Source: Methanosarcinaceae archaeon
GTDB taxonomy: Archaea > Halobacteriota > Methanosarcinia > Methanosarcinales > Methanosarcinaceae
NCBI GenBank assembly: GCA_020793555.1
Contig: DQIO01000313.1
Span: 1 to 19,057 of the forward strand
Length of the DNA stretch: 19,057 nt
Direction of reading: 5' to 3'
The notes beneath the pieces were generated by a model. It was given only the letters and a program-made list of their open reading frames with translations, was not told the DNA's origin and made no database searches. This document shows positions 1-6,889 of this stretch, in pieces (the stretch's first letter is position 1; every line of letters begins with the position of its first letter). The position numbers and the translations under genes were made by a program.

Positions 1-114
1 TTTTTCGATATTTTTCGTAAGTAAAACAAGTTCTTGTACCTTTGGATTGAATTCACCTGTAAATTCAAGTAATGCTCTTTTTTCTCTTTCATCAATATCA
101 TTTGTAAATGACAT
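1..114 (-). CDS. Incoming partial ORF of unknown function, 5' end at a junction
   Basis: On the minus strand the first 114 bases read without a stop from an ATG at 114-112 to the window edge (MSFTNDIDEREKRALLEFTG...). The composition is charged and helical and looks coded, but I do not recognise the family. The first three codons overlap, antisense, the beginning of the dehydrogenase fragment at 108, and the frame stays open further into it. The true start may therefore have been lost when the two sequences were joined. No ribosome binding site is visible in front of the ATG. It may be the 5'-truncated end of a gene continuing outside the window. Confidence 0.3.
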   Translation of the reverse strand, partial: MSFTNDIDEREKRALLEFTGEFNPKVQELVLLTKNIEK

Positions 115-1055
115 TAAAGAACGCCGCAGCCGATCTTCCTCATGGTGGTGGTAAGGCCGTGATTTTTGGCGATCCAAATATGCCAAAGGATGAAAAGGAA
201 CTACTGATTCGGGCATTTGCCAGTTCACTGCGGGAAATTCACGAGTACATCTTCGCTCCCGACATGGGGACCGATGAGGAATGCATGGCATGGGTGAAAG
301 ATGAGATTGGCAGGGCAGTGGGATTGCCCCGTGACCTGGGCGGAATCCCTCTTGATGAGATTGGGGCAACTGCATGGGGTTTGAATCATGCAACATGTGT
401 CGCGCTCAAATACTGTGACCTGGAGCTGGAAGGAGCCAGGGTTGTGATACAGGGCTTTGGTGCAGTAGGTAAACACACCGCATGTTTCCTCACGGAAAAG
501 GGCGCCTTGCTGGTGGGAGCAGCTGATTCCAAAGGGACTGTCTATGACCCTGACGGCCTTGATGTCAATACATTGATCGAGTTGAAGGAGGCAGGCAAGA
601 GTGTGGTCAATTATCCTGGCGGGGAAAAGCTCGACCGTGATGCAGTGATCGACATAGAATGCGATATATGGATTCCAGCGGCACGGCCTGATGTCATAAA
701 TGAGAGCAATGTGCACCGCCTGAAGACCAGACTTGTGGTAGAGGGTGCTAACATTCCCATCACGCACGCTGCGGAAAGATATCTTCATGAAAATGGAATA
801 CTCTGCATTCCCGATATTATTGCCAATGCAGGTGGTGTGATCTGCGCAGCCATGGAGTATCAAGGAGCTACCCAGGCAGCAGCATTTGATGCTATTGAAG
901 AGAAGCTGTGTCGTAATACACATATGTTGATGAATGAGGTTGCAAAAGGGATCCTGCCCCGCGAAGCTGCTGAAAAACTCGCTTTGCAGAGGGTTAAGAA
1001 AGCTATGGGATATAGACGCTGGTCGCTGTTTTCATCAGCTCCTGATTTTGTGTAG
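108..1055 (+). pseudogene. Glu/Leu/Phe/Val dehydrogenase, N-terminus missing
   Basis: The 315-residue reading frame is clearly an amino-acid dehydrogenase of the glutamate/leucine family (NAD(P)-dependent oxidative deamination). The substrate-domain motif MTLKNAAADLPHGGGKAV is at residues 1-18, with lysines matching two of the active-site lysines of glutamate dehydrogenase. The catalytic-Asp motif APDMGTDE is near 50, a Rossmann GFGAVG at 116-121, and NAGG further on; the C-terminal YRRW and 'APDFV' end looks normal. Family members are about 415-430 residues, so about 100 N-terminal residues, including the region of the first conserved lysine, are absent. A TAA (105-107) directly precedes the ATG, there is no Shine-Dalgarno sequence, and the upstream DNA reads as something else on the other strand. 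I infer a 5'-truncated, probably inactive gene, or an assembly joint. Substrate specificity cannot be assigned. Confidence 0.8.
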
Positions 1056-1084
1056 TTCAACACAATATCTTATATCACACCATC

Positions 1085-1170
1085 GGCTTTGTGTATAAAG
1101 TACATCCTGTGTAAAAAGTCAGGAATCTGTGTATAAAGTCGGGATATATTACTATTTTTAGAACAAAGCC
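1085..1170. repeat. Degenerate copy of the 6764-6831 inverted-repeat element
   Basis: The first ~39 bases (ggctttgtgtataaagtaca...) match the left half of the perfect element at 6764-6831 with only a few differences. The unit 'tgtgtataaagtc' then recurs and the copy ends with 'caaagcc', the complement of its start. It lies just downstream of the truncated dehydrogenase. It may be a terminal-repeat relic of a small non-autonomous mobile element. No transposase is present. Confidence 0.55.
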
Positions 1171-1302
1171 ATTAAGATATGCAATTATAATTTGTCAACG
1201 ACCCCAGACCAGAGGTACGAAGGCATCAAGGCGGATGCTCATAAATTTTCAATCTTATCTTTTTTTGCCTTTTAATTCAGGCGCTAAATTTACAATAATG
1301 AA

Positions 1303-2352
1303 TCAATCAGTTTCAAAAATATAATTTTTATCTTGAAGGCATAAATTCAAACGTCCAATTAATTCTGGAAGTTTTGAATGAGGTGGATATTCTGAACCTT
1401 CTTGAATTTTATACCTGATCGTTTTAACTCCTAACTTTATTAGATCATAATCAAAAAGTGAATCAAACATCTTACTTTCATCATCTTCGACTTCTTTTGT
1501 TGACAAGAATGTATAGTGTCTATTTGGAAAAATGGATGAACTAATTCTTAGTAATCGTCTTATATTTGGATCTGTCATTGAAGTGCCAACAAATATACAA
1601 GTTGAACTGCTAAATAATTGTAATTGAACAAGATTAGCCCAAGAATAAGGTTCCTTTGTTTCTTGCTGGTAATCACTCTCTGTAATAATAATATTAGATA
1701 TTTCTCCTCCCCCAATGGAAGATATACCATGTGGATGATACACAATCAGATGATTTCTATCTTTAGCGATTTTTTTTCCATACCACATTGATTTATATGG
1801 CAGTCCCTTGGCTTTTAAAGATTGCTCGAAAATATCATCATAGTTATAATTTATTATCGCCTTTACTTTATTTTGATTTTCAACACATATTTCAGTTAGA
1901 GATTCTATTAGATTCGACGTAGTAGAAGTGTAATTTATATCATCATAAAGAGCATGTCTCAGCAAATACATCCAATCCCTATCACGAATACAATTTTTAA
2001 TTTGCTGTGCAACTAATATTACATCATTTTCCGTTAATTTTTTTGCAAGTTCCACAGCACTATCATGCCAAAAAATTTCTTCTGCAAAAGCAATAGATAA
2101 ATCTGTAGGTGGTCTATTTTTTGGCAATCTTCCAAATTCATTAGCAAATTCCCAATGAGTAAAAAAGGAAGAACAAGCTTTTTCTAACAATTTCCGCCAA
2201 TCTGGAAGTCCAACAGAAGATGATATTCCTGCACCAAGGACTAATGTAATTGGGTTTTTATCTATGTCTTTGAGTAATGACATAAAATTACTAGCGCTTT
2301 GAATATCAAGATCTTTTAATTTAGCAGGAGGAAAATTTTTATTCCTTGACAT
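1303..2352 (-). CDS. SIR2-domain protein (SIR2_2 type, putative NAD+-consuming effector)
   Basis: This 349-residue protein carries the SIR2-type NAD-binding signature: LVLGAGISSSVGLPDW at residues 37-52, NYNYDDIFE at 168-176, a catalytic-type histidine in YHPHG at 205-209, and FVGTSMTDPNIRRLL at 254-268. This pattern fits the SIR2_2 / SIR2-like group found in prokaryotic defence proteins (ThsA-, DSR- or SIR2-effector-like) better than classical sirtuin deacetylases, because the zinc-binding cysteines are absent. Known relatives hydrolyse NAD+ to stop phage growth; that role here is inference. There is no membrane segment, so it should be cytosolic. The ATG at 2352 has a good GGAG about 10 nt upstream. 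It lies 38 bp behind the short ORF at 2391-2597 and is probably co-transcribed with it. Composition is AT-rich, as in its accessory neighbours. Confidence 0.85.
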   Translation of the reverse strand: MSRNKNFPPAKLKDLDIQSASNFMSLLKDIDKNPITLVLGAGISSSVGLPDWRKLLEKACSSFFTHWEFANEFGRLPKNRPPTDLSIAFAEEIFWHDSAVELAKKLTENDVILVAQQIKNCIRDRDWMYLLRHALYDDINYTSTTSNLIESLTEICVENQNKVKAIINYNYDDIFEQSLKAKGLPYKSMWYGKKIAKDRNHLIVYHPHGISSIGGGEISNIIITESDYQQETKEPYSWANLVQLQLFSSSTCIFVGTSMTDPNIRRLLRISSSIFPNRHYTFLSTKEVEDDESKMFDSLFDYDLIKLGVKTIRYKIQEGSEYPPHSKLPELIGRLNLCLQDKNYIFETD

Positions 2353-2390
2353 GATAATAGAATCTCCATTGAGGTTTAGAGTGAGCTTGT

Positions 2391-2597
2391 TTACTCATGA
2401 AAAGTTGAAAATGAAAAACTATGACCTGACCAGAAATTTTCCGCTGTTTGAGGAACTAAATGATAAGCTTCATAATAAGCTTTCAAATAGGTCATGATCT
2501 CTTCTGGAAGGTTATTATGGTTCATTAAGTAATCTTCAGAAATCCTATATACACTTTCAATTTTTTCGTGGTCATTGATTATTAATGGCATTTTCAT
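2391..2597 (-). CDS. Short ORF upstream of SIR2 gene, possibly an N-terminal remnant
   Basis: This encodes 68 residues from an ATG at 2597, preceded by AAGGAAG at a suitable distance, so translation is plausible. A second ATG is two codons later. The protein is soluble and predicted helical, ending in ENFWSGHSFSFSTFHE. From memory, 'WSGHxFP' stretches are followed in larger archaeal and bacterial hypothetical proteins by about 150 more residues. The ORF may thus be the N-terminal stump of such a protein rather than a complete small gene. It immediately precedes the SIR2 gene in the same direction and could be either a partner (antitoxin-like) or debris. Function unknown. Confidence 0.45.
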   Translation of the reverse strand: MKMPLIINDHEKIESVYRISEDYLMNHNNLPEEIMTYLKAYYEAYHLVPQTAENFWSGHSFSFSTFHE

Positions 2598-2663
2598 AGA
2601 TTTTGCGCTTCCTTTATGGTAAATAAGGCCATATGACCCATACTCAACTTATCTTCCCAATCT

Positions 2664-2848
2664 TTAATTAACATTTTCTTTCTTCCCCTCACCATCCAGT
2701 TCTTCAATCAATTCTGCATATTCCACAAGAAGTGATTTACTCATTTGTGTTGTAATGCCGCCTCTTTCATCGATAACCCTTTCTTAAGACAGAAACGCAC
2801 ACGTTCAAAGTCACCGAGATATCTATCAACCATGACACTTGAGGGCGC
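2664..2848 (-). pseudogene. DUF1670-like C-terminal remnant with frameshift
   Basis: Read on the minus strand from about 2848, one frame gives SSVMVDRYLGDFERVRFC and then LKKGLSMKEA. A shift of frame near 2755 continues as GITTQMSKSLLVEYAELIEELDG and ends at TAA 2664-2666. The order 'DRYLxDFxRV - KKGLS - MSKSLVxEY' resembles the C-terminal helix-turn-helix-like end of DUF1670 proteins, which are frequent in Methanosarcinales. The frame break and the missing N-terminal portion mark it as a remnant. The family name is recalled, not searched. No ribosome binding site or promoter is needed or seen. Confidence 0.45.
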
Positions 2849-2875
2849 GCCGGATGGATAATTCCATTCTGTGCA

Positions 2876-2962
2876 TCAACCTACGCGCTTTTTCGCGAGT
2901 CCACGCGCTAAGTCCACTATTCCTGTTTTGTCCGATACGCTGAGGAGTGCCCTTTTTACCAG
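2876..2962 (-). pseudogene. purH 5'-end remnant (IMP cyclohydrolase N-terminus)
   Basis: On the minus strand a 27-28-codon stretch reads LVKRALLSVSDKTGIVDLAR followed by GLAKKRVG and a TGA at 2876-2878. This is the opening of the bifunctional AICAR transformylase/IMP cyclohydrolase (typical start M-x-x-RALLSVSDKTG(I/L)V-x-F/L-A). The position of the usual ATG is CTG here. The expected next motif (ELISTGGTA-x-ALK) is only vaguely discernible, in another frame, up to about 2846. It is therefore a roughly 90-115 bp scrap of purH fused directly to the DUF1670-like debris. It cannot encode an enzyme. Confidence 0.6.
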
Positions 2963-3153
2963 AAAATTGCCGTAGTATGTTGGGGTGTATGATCTGAAGT
3001 AAGGGTACAATCAATCTTCTAAATAAAGCTTCTGCAGTTACATTGTTAATATCTGTTAATGGACTCGGACAAAGCTAACGCTCTACCCGAGGTACATAAA
3101 TGGATGCTCGTGATTTGGATGGAACGAGAGGTAGTTTAAAAAGTGCCTTGCTT

Positions 3154-4071
3154 TTAATCAAACATTTTCAAAAAGTCCCCCATAGTTTTAGATTGCTTAT
3201 TGGGTGAATATACAGTAATTTCATCGAGTTCTATACGATTATATTTGTAGGCATTAAAATCATTTTTAGATATCCAGTATGATTGCCTTAGGTTTGAATC
3301 TACATTTTTTGGTGCATACGTCATGTATCCATATGGCTCATAATATTTAGAGGCAATTCGACTCATTTCAACAATATTTTTTGCGTATTCAACATCTGGA
3401 ATGTTAAATATGAATGTTTCTCTTTCTGCATATGTATATTTATCATTTAAATGTTCCATGCGAACTTCAATAGAATCTACATTGTATCCTGCATCATTCA
3501 ATTCACTTAACACAAGTTCTTTTTTTTCTTCTTCGGTTGGTTTTCTAGATTTCTCTCTAAGAGATTGGAAATAATCAATCTGTTTCATATCTGGACTCAT
3601 GATTCCAGTGTATCTTAAAGATGCCTGTGTAGTTTCGTCTGTTACTAGAAATACCATATTTGTCTTGAAACTACCGCCCTGTTTAACATCTACCGACTGG
3701 TGGTTGATTTCATCTGCATAGGTGGTAGTATCATGGTAATGTGTAACACTATTTGCTGTCATTTCCCAATTATAAGCATTCGTGGATACCGATCTACTAG
3801 CTTTGTTATTCAGGTATATACTTACAATAGCATATGTATATCCAGATGGAGCAGAGTAGTATCTTCCTATATTATTGGTTGTGTAGAAAGTCCAGTCCCA
3901 TTCGCATACATTTGTTTTTGGTTCCTCTGTGACATCTGTTTTTGGCTCTTCCGTGACATATGTTTTTGGTTTCTCTGTGACATCTGTTTTTGGCCCCGTA
4001 CATCCCACGGCAATTAGTGCCACGAGGACAATTACTATTACTACCAAATTTTTCACAATTTTATTTTTCAT
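3154..4071 (-). CDS. Lipoprotein with octapeptide repeats and a DUF4352-like domain
   Basis: The 305-residue protein starts at the ATG 4071, chosen because TGAGGA lies 8 nt upstream and a perfect lipoprotein signal follows: a hydrophobic segment at 6-20 and lipobox AVGC with Cys24. A short linker then carries tandem octapeptides (PKTDVTEK, PKTYVTEE, PKTDVTEE, PKTNV), likely a flexible spacer on the cell surface. Residues about 60-170 (YYSAPSGYTYAIVSIYLNNK...) resemble the immunoglobulin-like DUF4352 fold. The remaining C-terminal ~130 residues are a lysine- and tyrosine-rich region I do not recognise. It is 52 bp downstream of the lipoprotein at 4124-4822 and probably in the same operon. An extended frame to 4191 exists but adds a non-signal leader. 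Function unknown. Confidence 0.75.
   Translation of the reverse strand: MKNKIVKNLVVIVIVLVALIAVGCTGPKTDVTEKPKTYVTEEPKTDVTEEPKTNVCEWDWTFYTTNNIGRYYSAPSGYTYAIVSIYLNNKASRSVSTNAYNWEMTANSVTHYHDTTTYADEINHQSVDVKQGGSFKTNMVFLVTDETTQASLRYTGIMSPDMKQIDYFQSLREKSRKPTEEEKKELVLSELNDAGYNVDSIEVRMEHLNDKYTYAERETFIFNIPDVEYAKNIVEMSRIASKYYEPYGYMTYAPKNVDSNLRQSYWISKNDFNAYKYNRIELDEITVYSPNKQSKTMGDFLKMFD
3908..3994. repeat. 24-bp tandem repeat, about 3.6 units, inside the lipoprotein gene
   Basis: The unit 'acatctgtttttggctcttc' plus 'cgtg' is repeated with small changes. It encodes the octapeptide PKT(D/N/Y)VTE(E/K). The unit length is a multiple of three, so copy number can change without breaking the frame. Confidence 0.8.
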
Positions 4072-4123
4072 AGATTTATTCCTCAGCTTTTGACTAGTTT
4101 TTAATCTCTGCAAATTACTTAAT

Positions 4124-4822
4124 TTAATACCACAATACTTTTCTAATGATGTCTGTTGCTTCATCTTTAGTAATCCCAAATTTATCTGCAACTTTCTGAA
4201 CTACAACATCTTCATCCACGAACGAATATGGATCATTTAAGTCAATATTCTCCCATTCAGCATCATTTACGACTTGATAATAATCATATATCTCGAAATC
4301 TCTATCAGTGGGTATGTCAGCCGGTTCTATATTCCCAACTTTATCCTCTATGACAAATTCATACTCATAAGAAGACCGGTCATTAGTTGAAGCTATTTCA
4401 GATGTTACTCCCCCCCAATCACCATATGGACTCCAATCCATTGTACCAATGGTATAAGCATTACTGATGCCCCCTTTTCTGTCATAATAAGCAAAAACAC
4501 ATATTGCATCAATATCTCCATTTCTAGATGCTTGATCCATGGCGATTTGGATTAAAGTTGCTTTTAATTCTTCTTTGGAAATATCAGTCGAAACAAGCAC
4601 TCTATATTGTTTTCGAATGGCATTTCCCCATGGATCATCTTCAGTTTCTACAATCTCATAATTTCTGACAAGAGAACTGTCATATTCTGGAGGTGCAGTT
4701 TGAATATCTTCGTCTATAGAAGTTGTATCTCCTACTCCATCCTCGTTTGTTTCAGTACATCCGACTACCATCAACGTTGCAAGAATTAATAATATAATTA
4801 CAATTTTTTGAATAAATTTCAT
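4124..4822 (-). CDS. Lipoprotein, acidic, unknown function (possibly DUF4875-like)
   Basis: The 232-residue protein starts at ATG 4822, selected over the upstream ATG at 4858 because GAGAGGT sits 7-8 nt before it and the signal peptide begins immediately (MKFIQKIVII, lipobox MVVGC with Cys22). After an acidic linker, residues about 50-150 contain VSTDISKEELKATLIQIAMD and a DAICVFAYYDR...YTIGTMDWSPYGDWG segment. This reminds me of DUF4875-type domains, but I am unsure. The C-terminus (VVQKVADKFGITKDEATDII) is a small helical, helix-turn-helix-like tail. The protein should be lipid-anchored on the outer face of the membrane. It is the first gene of a two-lipoprotein operon. Confidence 0.75.
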   Translation of the reverse strand: MKFIQKIVIILLILATLMVVGCTETNEDGVGDTTSIDEDIQTAPPEYDSSLVRNYEIVETEDDPWGNAIRKQYRVLVSTDISKEELKATLIQIAMDQASRNGDIDAICVFAYYDRKGGISNAYTIGTMDWSPYGDWGGVTSEIASTNDRSSYEYEFVIEDKVGNIEPADIPTDRDFEIYDYYQVVNDAEWENIDLNDPYSFVDEDVVVQKVADKFGITKDEATDIIRKVLWY

Positions 4823-4865
4823 GTCAGTAACCTCTCTTGATTTGTTACCATTAAACAAAAGAAAG

Positions 4866-4877
4866 TTCTATAAAAAT
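4866..4877 (-). promoter_or_regulatory. TATA box for the lipoprotein operon
   Basis: Minus-strand 'catttttatagaa' lies about 45-50 nt upstream of the ATG at 4822. This places the expected start site about 20 nt before the ATG and leaves room for the Shine-Dalgarno sequence. Prediction from spacing only. Confidence 0.4.
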
Positions 4878-4937
4878 GTAACGAAAATATAATGACGATG
4901 CCTAAATCAGCAGAGTTGCGGGGTATAATTTTTAAGA

Positions 4938-5750
4938 TTAAAAAATAGTTTTTATGATACTTTCTACCCCTTCAATTAACTCATCAACATTTTCCGTTTT
5001 GGGTTCTTTATTCTTATTGTGATCACAAAGATTTCTTAAGTCTCCCAATTGCAGTATTTTCCGCCAAGAGTGTTTTTCATAAATACCTTCGTCTCTCAAT
5101 TTATTATTGTAATTTGCAATTGATGGATTTCTCAGGGTGATTTTTACGTCATGATTATCGCAAACCTTCAATAAATGTTTTTCCAAAACAACGCCTGCTA
5201 CGGCACCAGCACCTCGTAAAAACCCTTTTGTGCTTAATTCTTTTGCTGCTTCCAATTCTGAATCAAATAGATCAGCTTGAACAAGTTGTATTATATCAAA
5301 AAGTGAACTTTCAAATCTTTTATTTATTGCTTTAACGATATTGAGTTGTTGTTTGAATATTGGTATTGCGGCTTCAGGTCCAACAACGAGTTCTCCGCCA
5401 CGCGTAATACGCAAACCTTGGAGGGCATCTTCAATAACATAATTTTCATAGGTGATTTCCTTTCTTCTTTTATTGGGTTTTTCGTACGATTTTGTAAAAT
5501 CCAAAACACGATCAGGCAAGAGTTGTTTTAATAAAACAAGACTTTCCGAATACCACGCTTGATAATCATTTTTGAATGAAGGTGGTTTTGCGAGAAATTC
5601 AGTAGCGTTTTTGTCACCATTATACTTTTTTTCAAGAGATTTGCGAAATTCTTCTCCATGATACTCAATTTCCATTGCCAGCAATAACCTATCACCATTG
5701 GCAATTAATTCTGCAAGGTCTTTTTTATATGTATCTAGATTTGTAATCAT
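4938..5750 (-). CDS. HEPN-type protein with R-x4-H motif
   Basis: This is a soluble, largely helical 270-residue protein with no signal peptide. The C-terminal half (FLRGAGAVAGVVLEKHLLKV ... HSWRKILQLGDLRNLCDHNK ... VDELIEGVESIIKTIF) has the organisation of HEPN domains. It contains the RNLCDH (R239-x4-H244) signature that forms the RNase active site in many HEPN toxins and defence proteins. The N-terminal ~120 residues are unrecognised. The ATG at 5750 has AAGGAA 5 nt upstream, and a TATA-like 'aatataatt' (minus strand, about 5795-5803) sits at a suitable distance. It precedes the lipoprotein operon in the same direction but with its own promoter. RNase activity or a toxin/abortive-infection role is inference. 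Confidence 0.7.
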   Translation of the reverse strand: MITNLDTYKKDLAELIANGDRLLLAMEIEYHGEEFRKSLEKKYNGDKNATEFLAKPPSFKNDYQAWYSESLVLLKQLLPDRVLDFTKSYEKPNKRRKEITYENYVIEDALQGLRITRGGELVVGPEAAIPIFKQQLNIVKAINKRFESSLFDIIQLVQADLFDSELEAAKELSTKGFLRGAGAVAGVVLEKHLLKVCDNHDVKITLRNPSIANYNNKLRDEGIYEKHSWRKILQLGDLRNLCDHNKNKEPKTENVDELIEGVESIIKTIF

Positions 5751-6153
5751 ATTAGTTCCTTAAAAGATATTTTACTTAACTCGTTGATATCCGAAATTAT
5801 ATTCGTCTATATTATCTTGCCACAACAGTCTTAATAATTTCTACTTCCTTTTTCATGGTTGAGTTCACACATTATGCAAGAACAATCTTGGTGACAAAAC
5901 TCACTGAATATTAGAGATATTTAAACTCACTTAAAAATGGGAGTATGAATCAACTCTGTTTCTTCACATTCTTTTTTTATAATTTTATCAGTACCTTATT
6001 TTTGCGCCATAATTGTTATCTGTTCGAGATATCCTAACGGATGCACACAACAGCCATCGTCTGCAGTGACGCTACACCACAATGAATTGCGATGCATCTT
6101 TTTTAATATAAACAATGGAGAAAATGATAATGAATATGCAATATGGATATATC
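5751..6153. other. Intergenic stretch with a short coding-like remnant
   Basis: These 400 bases separate two minus-strand genes. A 33-codon minus-strand frame at 6097-5996 (MHRNSLWCSVTADDGCCVHP, then LGYLEQITIMAQK and TAA) looks like a protein C-terminus, but it has no Shine-Dalgarno sequence and I cannot name the family. The rest is AT-rich and carries the presumed promoter of the gene at 5750. No RNA gene is recognised. Confidence 0.35.
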
Positions 6154-6594
6154 TCATCCATTAAAACTGAATTTGCAACGAGGGCAAATAAGTTTAGACA
6201 TATGGCCAACATACTGCCTTTGGAGTATCGACTTCTTGCGATTATCCCAACACTGTGTGCAAAGCCAATGAGTTGGTATACCAAACTGTTGGGTGTTTTT
6301 GGAAGTATATACGAAAGTTCCAGATACAATCTCTTGAAGTTCGTACTCGGACTCGGTCTTTTCCCACTGTTCAAATTGAACCACCTTCTTTATGAGTTCC
6401 TCTTTCTCGTGAATGATCGCAAAATGTTTCTCTTGGAGCGCCAATGCGTCGATTTGAAGAGTAAACAAATGTTCAAGAATATCCGATTGGGCTTGTGTGA
6501 TTGTCTTAGCATCGTAAGAGGACTTCAATGATTTGACCATATTAATTGTACCTTTGATACCTGTGATTAGAGCGGTTCCTTCAATGATTACCAT
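6154..6594 (-). CDS. Coiled-coil zinc-ribbon protein (phage/mobile-element type)
   Basis: The start is placed at ATG 6594 because a perfect GGAGGT lies 8 nt upstream; the frame could extend to 6654 but that ATG lacks such a site. The 146-residue product has a hydrophobic N-terminus with glycine (VIIEGTALITGIKGTINMV), a long helix/coiled coil at about 30-82, a short beta region (ELQEIVSGTFVYT), and a four-cysteine zinc ribbon: C112-x2-C115 and C137-x2-C140. Proteins with 'HWLCTQC-x-KSILQ-x-CPRC' ends are common in phage and integrated elements and generally have no known function. Here it stands alone and on the opposite strand to the ATPase. Zinc binding is inferred. Confidence 0.7.
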   Translation of the reverse strand: MVIIEGTALITGIKGTINMVKSLKSSYDAKTITQAQSDILEHLFTLQIDALALQEKHFAIIHEKEELIKKVVQFEQWEKTESEYELQEIVSGTFVYTSKNTQQFGIPTHWLCTQCWDNRKKSILQRQYVGHMSKLICPRCKFSFNG

Positions 6595-6763
6595 AAATAA
6601 AAACCTCCAATGTAGTAAATTCAATATCACATGCACGTATAGCGCATCATACAATAACTATTCCTGTACTGAATTGTACAGGGTCTTCATATACTTAAAT
6701 AAAACGATTTTTTGCTTCAAGTCCTGAGGTGGTTACAAACCCTTATCCGAATCCCGTATTGTA

Positions 6764-6831
6764 GGGCTTTGTGCATAAAGTACATCCTATGTATAAAGTC
6801 GGGGCATAATTCGACTTTATACACAAAGCCC
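6764..6831. repeat. 68-bp element with 18-bp terminal inverted repeats
   Basis: The left end gggctttgtgcataaagt (6764-6781) and the right end actttatacacaaagccc (6814-6831) are inverted repeats with one mismatch. The interior contains another 'tgtataaagtcgggg' unit. A diverged copy is at 1085-1170. It lies about 20 bp upstream of the ATPase promoter. It could be a miniature inverted-repeat element, the ends of a deleted insertion sequence, or a stable transcript hairpin. Confidence 0.65.
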
Positions 6832-6850
6832 GCACCATCATAACAACTAT

Positions 6851-6889
6851 ATAGTTGCAACACGATTAGTATAATCATGTTGCAACAAT
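6851..6889 (+). promoter_or_regulatory. Palindrome spanning the ATPase promoter and start codon (copy 1)
   Basis: GTTGCAACACGATTA (6854-6868), spacer GTA, TAATCATGTTGCAAC (6872-6886): 15-bp arms with one mismatch. The right arm contains the ATG (6877) of the ATPase. 'ctatatag' at about 6848-6854 lies about 27 nt before that ATG, the normal TATA-to-start distance, so the mRNA is probably leaderless and the palindrome would cover the transcription start. An identical 39-bp stretch occurs at 10822-10860. Likely operator or terminal sequence; the binding protein is unknown. Confidence 0.65.

Noticed and set aside
225..923. 232-residue minus-strand frame opposite the dehydrogenase
   Set aside because: It is the antisense shadow of a clearly recognisable coding sequence and has no domain or ribosome site.
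1204..1245. Similarity between 'gaggtacgaaggcatcaaggcggatgctca' region and 3090-3112 ('gaggtacataaatggatgctcg')
   Set aside because: The shared bases are too few and interrupted to claim a repeat; possibly two scraps of one gene family, not demonstrable by eye.
2826..3014. 62-residue minus-strand frame (MIVPLLQIIHPNIL...)
   Set aside because: The same DNA in another frame encodes the purH N-terminus, so this frame is accidental.
3700..4017. 105-residue plus-strand frame rich in Cys, Phe and Trp
   Set aside because: Its repetitive CFWFLCDI pattern is simply the complement of the 24-bp repeat in the lipoprotein gene.
6115..6531. 138-residue plus-strand frame
   Set aside because: It overlaps the zinc-ribbon gene, which has a perfect Shine-Dalgarno sequence and a recognisable motif; this frame has neither.
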